Source of the DNA: a virus
Reading direction: 5' to 3' (one strand)
Length of the DNA stretch: 64,000 bases
Virus record (IMG/VR): IMGVR_UViG_3300026484_000007
Coordinates: 186,001-250,000 of that record
How positions within the stretch are numbered: position 1 is the stretch's first letter; the number at the start of each line of letters is the position of its first letter. The position numbers and the translations under genes are program-made. The notes below the pieces were generated by a model. That model had not been told where the DNA came from, did no database searches, and saw only the letters and a program-made list of their open reading frames with translations. This document shows positions 57,801 to 64,000 of the stretch, one piece after another.

Positions 57801-59315
57801 GGTTTATTATATAGTGGGTTCGGTTATCTTGCAGAACATTTAGATCATATGATAGATAGCGCATATGAATGGATGCAAGATAACTCTTCAACATTAAAAA
57901 GTGTAGCTGCTACACTTGGTGGAATAGGAGCTGCATACGGTATTAAAAAAGCGAAAGACGCCGTTTTCGGAAAGAAACAGAAACCTAAAACAGATACTTC
58001 TGAAAAACCTAAAAACGATAAATCCAAAAATAAAAAAACTAATAAAACTAATAAACCTAAAAACAATAAACCTAATAAAATTAAGAAAATCGTAAAAAAT
58101 ACGAAACGATCATTAAAAGGTTTCTGGGGAATTTTCCTTGAAAAGCTTAAGAATGTTTGGGATCGAGCGCTTGATTTATTCAAGAAAAAGAATCCAGGCA
58201 AAGTCGATAAAAAATCTTATAATTTTATCAAAACTATTAAAAATTTTATATCTAAGGCTCCAGAAGCTTTCGTAAAATTATTTAAGAGTTTTAGATCTGT
58301 AAGCGGATTTTTAAAAGCTACTAAAATAGTAAGAGCTTTCTTTTCAATGTTAGCAGTTGGTGGAGCTGTTGTTTTAGGTTCCGCTGGAATTGGATCAGCA
58401 ATGATCGCAATATTCACTTCATTTATTATTTTCTTAGTAACTGATTTCTTAATCGATATTGTAATTGATTTAATTAATTCTACAGGTGAAGCTGAAAACT
58501 ACGAAGCTCAAATTGTTTTAGAATCATTGAATAATATTAAAGATTTATCAAATGATGTAGAATACTATAAATTTTTATCTTCGCTTGATTCATTAGGTAA
58601 TATTGATGCGGCGAACACGTTAGTAAAACATTATACACGGACTGGAGATCTTAAACATAATTTATCAGCACTGATTGGAGGCGTTGAAGATAATTATTTT
58701 GAGAACGATGGAATAATATTTAACTTCAAAGAAAAAAATAAAAATGGCGCTAAAATAAGTAAAGATTTTATAAAAAATACATTATACAATCATCTTCGAT
58801 TTAATGATACTAGTAATGTTATTAGAGAGATGAATGCATTTGAATTATATGCAAAAGATAAAGATGATATAAAAAATATGCAAGCAATTGCTAACTTTAA
58901 AGTAATAGTAGAAATGCTTGATGAAAAGAAAAAACAAGAAATCTTTAGTTCTCCAGAAGTCTTTATGAGAAACTTCAATGACTTCCTTAAACAGCCAGAT
59001 AACTGGATCAACTCTCACGGTTTAACTGGTAGAGTAAAAAAGAAAAATATTGAATTCACTAATAAATTTGGAGAAGATTTTAATAAAGCTATTTATTATG
59101 AAAACGAAATTACTCCGAAATATAAAGCTGGTGCATCAGCAATATCGGAAGTTGATTTCAAAAAACCATTAGAAGAAGCAGTACAACAAATTACATTAAG
59201 TATATCAGAAGCAGCATCAATAATCACTTCAGCAATTAATAATCAGACGGTTAGTCTTTCAGGAACTTTAGCAGCAACAAAAGTTGAAAGTATTTCGTCT
59301 ATATCCGAAAAATAA
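54804..59315 (+). CDS. Large structural protein, candidate tape measure
   Basis: This 1503-residue protein is the longest in the window. A Gly/Ala-rich hydrophobic N-terminal zone (about 45-220, with AAPTMAAGMGKTM and LGSFAPMALALGGLMYG) precedes a long helical body. Hydrophobic segments follow at about 990-1010 (LLVGGLGLSLGGLLYSGFGYL) and 1185-1225, between Lys-rich disordered stretches (KKTNKTNKPKNNK). LLRCNGCSVKQ contains a Cys pair. Length and mixed helical/membrane content fit tail tape-measure or inner-core proteins, which measure tail length or enter the host envelope. No lysozyme motif seen. A GGAGA site precedes the ATG. Confidence 0.55.
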   Translation: MGALGNEYLYKKLVEEQQAQEMRNKMASKNSFFNKNIIGGTQRMTGSPLIGALAPTMAAGMGKTMVTAHTTDAALQMAGSIPYLFLKAGQGANYLNKYKQLDLKFQSGLMDNYSGFSHTMHNAMKVQTASAGASAAAAALGHTGAAQWIAAHNPMLMAFHGLGPSSGLGSLTGAIGKGTAGLLGLKGGAATALGTLGSFAPMALALGGLMYGAHKFNKMGGSDTTIQNKKIRNETPKVNGIQKLISEGSYKTHANTIQMLQAQNLLDPFQTLQLTILNDINLNTTANKLSYIEKHTKSTDNARVSNELANRFYQDEFRSSSLSGSKNLNKNIWYNVNQGISLGSFRLFANLMGPLSRVMFGQHVGEINSQIDSMLTSDSRNSFHNALTKSANKLNIPHNLLSSVHASANDFLKYESFEDQLLGLTANIHEISRTSALALLDIRTGMGYNQSTSLGDGAKTSAFSIIGDTKDYLKRTAGVKSFEDKSFAQKYFGSFWGTLLEGGLSFAHGLSTNVLKETAKLGGKQLDKGLVKLFGAGFSDDLNYKEAVKQKKINNLLKLAAKKGDINEAFNSMTNSDYDLSQSLHIATILHKERKKEHFTGNYSDDIEKALNGLDLETEINESNITKEHVKNAEKVLDKINNTIRKLNDEKKRITNPDRLEEINKKIKSFRRIKTIVESRYSKLNLLWIAKKNGGIEKAIQSGKLNSDKDAFLAYKEFDPTQSGGSNSYVQNLLNPFLDPFRQMRSSFINYKENLARKLRNSFNIYSQKDIEKLYDDAKSKLRKVDYEKSGREFLGKKFPDMMIQILNELKTQSSYLKDLLRCNGCSVKQVKGLISGKWRGQFGDIMTDSEYDRRLSTEALSQVEGQLETGKSKRLIGGLTKHIGINLLKLMTLGSIKAEEFNTGSSVMKKFRMYTRLNDDQLQRIQEKENKEKEFEKELKEKVESEKKSSKTLEVIETTVKKWFSFEKESKKDSEKKEESKKKWLENLLVGGLGLSLGGLLYSGFGYLAEHLDHMIDSAYEWMQDNSSTLKSVAATLGGIGAAYGIKKAKDAVFGKKQKPKTDTSEKPKNDKSKNKKTNKTNKPKNNKPNKIKKIVKNTKRSLKGFWGIFLEKLKNVWDRALDLFKKKNPGKVDKKSYNFIKTIKNFISKAPEAFVKLFKSFRSVSGFLKATKIVRAFFSMLAVGGAVVLGSAGIGSAMIAIFTSFIIFLVTDFLIDIVIDLINSTGEAENYEAQIVLESLNNIKDLSNDVEYYKFLSSLDSLGNIDAANTLVKHYTRTGDLKHNLSALIGGVEDNYFENDGIIFNFKEKNKNGAKISKDFIKNTLYNHLRFNDTSNVIREMNAFELYAKDKDDIKNMQAIANFKVIVEMLDEKKKQEIFSSPEVFMRNFNDFLKQPDNWINSHGLTGRVKKKNIEFTNKFGEDFNKAIYYENEITPKYKAGASAISEVDFKKPLEEAVQQITLSISEAASIITSAINNQTVSLSGTLAATKVESISSISEK

Positions 59316-59331
59316 TTTTTAAGGAGCTTTT

Positions 59332-60783
59332 ATGGGTAAAAATAACACCGGTAACTCTAGTCCACAAATTCCAGGAATGGAAATTGAAGAACTTGATATA
59401 AAAACTTTAGCAAATTCCGGATCAGGTATTAAAGCAAATAAAATTCATTTAGTTGTTTTGGGTCAATTACCTGGATTCAATTCCGAAATTGATCCAAATT
59501 TTGCTTTAGAAAAATTAAATTTAAGAAACATTCCATTGATTGATTTTATTCCAGTTTCTTATAGTATACCTTTAATTAATAAAATGATGTCAGGAGCTTC
59601 AGAAGGATTATCTAAATTTAGCGCGATGTTAGCTGAAGGTGAATTTGGAACTATGGGATTATATTTAAAAAATGGATTAAGTTCAAGTTATAACTCTTTT
59701 AAATCTCTTCTTTCATCGGCAGCAAATTCTGTCAATCAAAAAGGATTCGTAGGCGCTTCGACATCTGCTCTTGCTGATGGAGTTCAGAATTTGACAAAGT
59801 TAGCAGATTCTACTTCATTGTATAACTATGAAGCTTCTCCAGAAAACGAATGTAATTTTTTATTTAATTTACTTTTAATGAGATACGTGAATTTGAATTG
59901 GGGGGTAGACGCCAAATCGCATATTTCTTCTTACCTTAAAGAAGATAAAAAAAATAAACAAGATGAAGCTAAAATAAAACAAGGATCGGAAGAATACTTA
60001 GGAGTAAGATTAATTGCTGCAAATGATGCTATGTATAATGAATCAATTAGTAATTCATTTGGACAAAATGAAGCTTTAAATGTCTTATCAAATAACCCGT
60101 TAGTTAACGCATTTTCTGGAGCGGCGACGTCTCTTTTCAATAAAGGAGCAAACGCAATTACAAACGCTACAAAAATTAATGCTCTGAATACAGTACAGAA
60201 TCTCCCTAAACTAAGTTATGGAGATGCATTGAAAGTCTTTGAAGGATCTAGTACTGGTAATATAATTACTCAAATTGCTCAAAGTAAATTTCTTGGAATG
60301 AATATAGCTTTACCAAAAGCTTTTAATAGTTCAAATTTTTCGGATAATTTTAGTATAACAGTGAAGTTATCTTCTCCGAGTGGACATCCAATTGATATTC
60401 AAAATTATATTATAAATCCTTTAAAAATTTTCTTATCTATGGCAGCTCCAATTACGCAAAATCTTGAAACATATTATTTACCATTATTATGGAAAGTACA
60501 AGGTTATGGTATTCATAATGATTTAGTAGCTTATATAAATAATATAACTATAATGAAAGGCGGAATGGAAAATTCAGTCAATGATTATCTTCAACCAACA
60601 ATGATTGAAGTAAGATTAACTTTAAGTACGATTTCTGAAACAATGGCTGCTGTAGCTGCTCCAGATGTGCTTGTTTCAGATACAAACGAACGAAACGCGA
60701 TTGGTATGACTACTCCTTTAAGATCAGCTGAATCTATGGACCAATCCAAATATAAAAGAGAAAAATACACTGTGAAATTATAA
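59332..60783 (+). CDS. Virion structural protein (tail/baseplate candidate)
   Basis: This 483-residue protein is rich in Asn, Ser, Leu and Ile. It has a Gly/Ser-rich N-terminus, a helical centre with repeated Ala, and a C-terminal domain (about 330-460) with alternating strands: SITVKLSSPSGHPIDIQNYIINPLK and GGMENSVNDYLQPTMIEVRLTLSTISE. The last segment, with P-x-x-I-x-V-x-L-T-L, resembles myovirus tail-tube or baseplate cap proteins. I cannot assign which. It follows the large structural gene by 16 bp with AAGGAG. Confidence 0.5.
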   Translation: MGKNNTGNSSPQIPGMEIEELDIKTLANSGSGIKANKIHLVVLGQLPGFNSEIDPNFALEKLNLRNIPLIDFIPVSYSIPLINKMMSGASEGLSKFSAMLAEGEFGTMGLYLKNGLSSSYNSFKSLLSSAANSVNQKGFVGASTSALADGVQNLTKLADSTSLYNYEASPENECNFLFNLLLMRYVNLNWGVDAKSHISSYLKEDKKNKQDEAKIKQGSEEYLGVRLIAANDAMYNESISNSFGQNEALNVLSNNPLVNAFSGAATSLFNKGANAITNATKINALNTVQNLPKLSYGDALKVFEGSSTGNIITQIAQSKFLGMNIALPKAFNSSNFSDNFSITVKLSSPSGHPIDIQNYIINPLKIFLSMAAPITQNLETYYLPLLWKVQGYGIHNDLVAYINNITIMKGGMENSVNDYLQPTMIEVRLTLSTISETMAAVAAPDVLVSDTNERNAIGMTTPLRSAESMDQSKYKREKYTVKL

Positions 60784-60825
60784 TAAAAATACAATAAATT
60801 ATAAAATTTTTTACAAAGGATTCAA

Positions 60826-60999
60826 ATGAAAAAAACAGAAAATGATAAAAATGATAAAAAAATTTTAGAAATAAAAGATCCTTTATCTAAAAAAGATTTA
60901 GAAATAGAAACAATCGTTTGCGATGAATTCTTAGAAGAAGGATCTTTTATAGAAATCGATTTAGACGTTATCGATTTCGTAGAAAAACTTAAAAAATAA
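60826..60999 (+). CDS. Small acidic peptide
   Basis: This 57-residue frame (MKKTENDKNDKKILEIKDPL) is preceded by AAAGGA and ends inside a GATC terminator. It is strongly acidic in the second half (CDEFLEEGSFIEIDLDVIDF). GATC palindromes account for KDPLSKKD. I do not recognise it; length, ribosome site and the closely following terminator support translation. Confidence 0.6.
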   Translation: MKKTENDKNDKKILEIKDPLSKKDLEIETIVCDEFLEEGSFIEIDLDVIDFVEKLKK

Positions 61000-61028
61000 A
61001 AAAGGATCTTTTTTAGATCCTTTTTAAA
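60998..61028 (+). terminator. GATC terminator
   Basis: AAAAAGGATCT-TTTTT-AGATCCTTTTT ends the virion-protein transcript before the gene at 61056. No GTCGTTAG box follows. Confidence 0.75.
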
Positions 61029-61055
61029 AATTAAAAATATAAAGGGAGATTAATA

Positions 61056-61634
61056 ATGTTAGATGATATTCAAAAACCACTTACAACGCTTATAAATATT
61101 TTTAATATTAATTTTATAGTAGGAATTATTTTATTTTCAATCGTTTTTACTATTGGAATGATTTTATTCAAAGATCAAATTAAATATTTATTTTATTCAT
61201 TTATGGATTTTATGAGATCTTTTATAGATCGCAAGTCTACTCAAAAATCTATAAAAGATCAACAGAAGCAATCTTCTTCGTCTTCTCCGCGCGCTCAGCT
61301 TTCTATACAAGAAGCGCAAGAAGTTAGACGATTATTAAACGATATCATTAAAGAAAAATTTAATTTTTATTTAATCAATGAATTATTACCTATGTACTAT
61401 GGTAATAAAAAACCAGATAAAAATGATATTAATGAATTGCAAGAAAGATTTTTCACTGATGTATCGTTATTGATCACAAAGGATCTAAAAAAGATCTTTT
61501 TAAAATATTATACTACAGAAGGTATAAAAATATACATTAATGAACAATTTTTGTATTACGTGAATAAAATTGATAAAGCTTTCTATACTGATCAGACTTC
61601 GATAGTTTCCGACGATTTATATAAATCGATATAA
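61056..61634 (+). CDS. Membrane protein with soluble helical domain
   Basis: This 192-residue protein has one hydrophobic segment (about 20-42, FIVGIILFSIVFTIGMILF), an aromatic/basic stretch, a Ser/Gln hinge and a helical C-terminal domain (about 85-190). GATC hairpins lie at 61217 and 61478. It precedes the portal gene. I recognise no family; a membrane-anchored assembly factor is possible because portal assembly in T4 begins at the membrane, but that is speculation. A GGGAGA site sets the start. Confidence 0.55.
   Translation: MLDDIQKPLTTLINIFNINFIVGIILFSIVFTIGMILFKDQIKYLFYSFMDFMRSFIDRKSTQKSIKDQQKQSSSSSPRAQLSIQEAQEVRRLLNDIIKEKFNFYLINELLPMYYGNKKPDKNDINELQERFFTDVSLLITKDLKKIFLKYYTTEGIKIYINEQFLYYVNKIDKAFYTDQTSIVSDDLYKSI
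61478..61500. repeat. GATC hairpin inside a gene
   Basis: AAAGGATCTAAAAAAGATCTTTT encodes TKDLKKIFL in the membrane protein at 61056. Confidence 0.8.
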
Positions 61635-61696
61635 CAACGTAATAAACGTAAAACGTAATAAAACGTAACAACACGCAACAACGTAAAGGAGAATAA

Positions 61697-64000
61697 ATGC
61701 CTACAAACACAAACAATATAAATCATAAAAATTATAAATTAAAAATTCTTCAAGAGGCATCTTGGGAAGATGCTTTTGAAGATGAAGATCCAGTTGATGA
61801 TGTTGTGGATAGTGCGTCAGCGCTAAACTCTCACGAACAGTCGCTTAAAGCAATATCATCTTTAGAAGATCTCGAAAAGATCGATAAACAGTTTGATTCA
61901 TTATATAAAAATTTTCTTGATAAAAATGATGATATTAATCTTTTTTCAGCGAAAGTTCAACGAATTGAATTGAGTAAAACATCTCAATTATATAAAAGAG
62001 AAAAAGAAAAAGAAGAGCCTGATGATCCTTTCGATGATCATAAACAAGCTCAGGAAGAATTAAATAAACTTTTCAATAATGAATCTAATGATATTCTTAA
62101 GATTTTCCAATCTCAAACTATTCATAATAATAGAAAAGATCTTTATGAGATGTACGATGAAATCGCTGATATAAATTATATTGCGTATAAAATGCTAAGA
62201 GTGTATCTTGATAATATTTTAATTAAGAATGCTCAAACTAAAACATTCATTAATATCAAAGAAAATGAAGATAATAAAAATTTAGCTAAAATCGATGATA
62301 CTAAATTAGATTTTATTAAAAAGATGCTTGATATGTTTTTAGTATTTTTTGATATTCAAAATAAGTTAAAAAACCAAATTGTTCCAAAGACTTTAAAGTA
62401 CGGAGATTTTTATATTGAAGTTGTTGATCTTTCAAAGATCGATAATATTCTTTATAGACAACCTCAATTATTAACTGAAAATTTCGTAATTGAAAATAAT
62501 GGAAGGAAAAAAACTTATAAAAATGTTTCTTACGCTTATCTTGAATTACCGTATAAAGAAAATTTTATGGAGTCTATGGATGCTGAAAACATTAATGAAT
62601 CTAAATTCGGATCTAAAAAAGATTCGATTCATGATTTAAATAATTTAGCTCCAGCAGGCAATAATTTTGAAAATTTGGAAGAATCCTTTCAATACAAACT
62701 TGAAAAATTACGAGATAAATTATCGGCGAGAGTTCTTGAAGAAAGCGATATTCCTTTTTTAAAAAGAAATGATAATGAAGAATTTGATATTGAAAATTTA
62801 TTTAAAATGGATCTTGATAAGATCGAAAATATTTATTTAAGATTACAAGACCCAAGTAAAGTTCTTAAAGTAGAGCAAGATGGAGTACTTTATGGGTATT
62901 TAGTAATCGAAGATGTCGATAGAGAAAAAAATGGGGATGAAGAAGAGATAAACATATACAAACGATTTTTATCGGATAATGAAAGTGGATCAAATGATGA
63001 TGTAAATAAAAATGTTACAAAAAATATTGCTGGAGAAATTTCAGAGAAAATCTCAGAAAGACTTGCGGAATTTATTAATCAGAAAGGTGATTTTGAAGCT
63101 ATTCCAGATGAACTTAAAGCATCATTAAGAGTAATTATTTATCAAAAATTACTTAAGAAATCTAAGATAAAATTTAGATTTTTAGAAACTTCTGATATGG
63201 TAAATTTTCATACAGTGATTGATAAATTTGCTCCATATGGAACGTCAATTTTCGATCCAATTATTCAACCAGTAAAAATGTATACTATTGGATTAATGAC
63301 TTCGATAGTATCAAGACTTAGTAGAGCTGCAGTGATTCGAAAATGGAATATTGAAGTAGGTAATAAAAGAAACTATCAAGCTGTAATCGAGCAAGTTAAA
63401 AAAGATCTTCGTAATAAATCAGTAACATACGATAGTCTTACTAGTATTAAAAATATATCAAAAATGATTACCGATTTTAAAGATATTGCGACAGTTACTA
63501 GAGATGGTCAAAGATTTATCGATCTTGAAGTGATGCCAATGCATGATCGATCTTTACCTATTCAAGAATTACAAGATCTAAAAACAGAATTAATTGCTGC
63601 GACTGGAATTCCTGCGACTTATTTAAATATGCCAGATGCAGTTGATCTTAGAGAGACTCTTGTAAATATTAATATCAATTTTGCAAATACTATTATTAGT
63701 CAGCAAAGTTATATCGAAGATGGTCTGAATATTTTATTTAATATTATTATTAAAAAATTATTAAATTTAAATGGAATACCAGATAAAGGTTTCAATATAT
63801 CTAGTATTTTTAAATTAACTTTAAACACTCCATTAGTACTTCAATTACAACAGAGTGAAGCTCTTGTTGGAAGTATAATTAATATTATTGGAGCATTGAA
63901 TCAAGCTCAGCTTCAGATAGATCCATTAAAATTATTAGAAATGTATATACCTCAAATGAATTGGGAAGCATTGAAAAAATCTGGAGAAGAATTAACTCGA
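61697..64000 (+). CDS. Portal protein (gp20-like), runs off the right edge
   Basis: From ATG 61697 (GGAGA site) the frame stays open for 768 codons to the window end. It begins with a processing leader (LKILQEASWED), then a charged N-terminal region. The conserved part resembles T4-type portals: IFDPIIQPVKMYTIGLMTSIVSRLSRA, RKWNIEVG, KNISKMITDFKDIATVTRDGQRFIDLEVMP and DLKTELIAATGIPATYLN, the last being the helix-turn that lines the channel. It would form the dodecameric ring through which terminase drives DNA. GATC hairpin at 62617 encodes GSKKD in the variable N-terminal part. Confidence 0.85.
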   Translation, partial: MPTNTNNINHKNYKLKILQEASWEDAFEDEDPVDDVVDSASALNSHEQSLKAISSLEDLEKIDKQFDSLYKNFLDKNDDINLFSAKVQRIELSKTSQLYKREKEKEEPDDPFDDHKQAQEELNKLFNNESNDILKIFQSQTIHNNRKDLYEMYDEIADINYIAYKMLRVYLDNILIKNAQTKTFINIKENEDNKNLAKIDDTKLDFIKKMLDMFLVFFDIQNKLKNQIVPKTLKYGDFYIEVVDLSKIDNILYRQPQLLTENFVIENNGRKKTYKNVSYAYLELPYKENFMESMDAENINESKFGSKKDSIHDLNNLAPAGNNFENLEESFQYKLEKLRDKLSARVLEESDIPFLKRNDNEEFDIENLFKMDLDKIENIYLRLQDPSKVLKVEQDGVLYGYLVIEDVDREKNGDEEEINIYKRFLSDNESGSNDDVNKNVTKNIAGEISEKISERLAEFINQKGDFEAIPDELKASLRVIIYQKLLKKSKIKFRFLETSDMVNFHTVIDKFAPYGTSIFDPIIQPVKMYTIGLMTSIVSRLSRAAVIRKWNIEVGNKRNYQAVIEQVKKDLRNKSVTYDSLTSIKNISKMITDFKDIATVTRDGQRFIDLEVMPMHDRSLPIQELQDLKTELIAATGIPATYLNMPDAVDLRETLVNININFANTIISQQSYIEDGLNILFNIIIKKLLNLNGIPDKGFNISSIFKLTLNTPLVLQLQQSEALVGSIINIIGALNQAQLQIDPLKLLEMYIPQMNWEALKKSGEELTR

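Noticed and set aside
57845-58201. Long leftward open frames inside the large structural gene and others
   Set aside because: They are antisense to strongly coding genes, lack ribosome sites and reflect low stop frequency opposite Lys/Asn/Ile codons.
54804-59315. A virion-packaged RNA polymerase
   Set aside because: No polymerase motif is visible; hydrophobic zones and helical body fit a structural protein.

Overview
The window is a 64-kb piece of a large, very AT-rich tailed bacteriophage genome (probably a jumbo myovirus). It is not a bacterial chromosome. It holds a large terminase, a gp20-like portal cut by the right edge, many virion proteins, an endonuclease VII relative and a virion lysozyme, next to a phage-type multisubunit RNA polymerase whose beta and beta' chains are each split over several genes. 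The host cannot be read from the sequence. A low-GC Gram-negative is plausible, and the primase-helicase resembles the type known from epsilonproteobacterial phage NrS-1, but that is inference.

Layout. 1-2160: three leftward genes of unknown function. 2161-2495: divergent control region. 2496-5687: a membrane protein, a receiver-domain protein, a membrane histidine kinase and a small basic peptide, which look like a phage-borne two-component system. 5725-16800: neck-like protein, glycine-zipper virion proteins, endonuclease VII, a cysteine-peptidase-like protein, terminase large subunit and a membrane-anchored lysozyme. 16965-21590: a beta' active-site protein and a primase-SF3 helicase. 21617-29093: small membrane and beta-rich proteins, a P-loop kinase, RNase H, a hemerythrin-like protein, and a class Ia ribonucleotide reductase operon. 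29094-31326: a mostly noncoding island with a circularly permuted tRNA-like RNA, three GC-rich hairpin modules, one small gene and one leftward membrane gene of foreign composition. 31427-45140: RNA polymerase pieces (beta' N, beta' middle, beta' C, beta N, beta C) interleaved with virion-protein genes. 45177-64000: secreted protein, virion proteins (one probably made by -1 frameshifting), EF-hand proteins, gp53-like baseplate protein, a 1503-residue structural protein, and the portal.

How the parts fit. The split polymerase would transcribe phage genes from the repeated intergenic elements centred on AGTTCTAAAA, and transcripts would end at GATC-type hairpins followed by a conserved box (TTTTTGTCGTTAGAAAAA). 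Many virion proteins, including the portal, begin with a short leader ending in L-x-E or I-x-E followed by a small residue. That is the cleavage signature of T4-type prohead proteases, so these proteins are probably packaged in the head and trimmed. A large subset carries glycine-zipper membrane hairpins, His/Asp-rich signatures, EF-hands and proline-rich tails, which suggests ejected, membrane-inserting proteins. Short GATC palindromes are scattered through both genes and spacers. The most unusual items are the permuted tRNA-like RNA, the two-component system with a Cys/His cluster in its kinase, the fragmentation of beta', and the lambda-type slippery heptamer in a virion gene.
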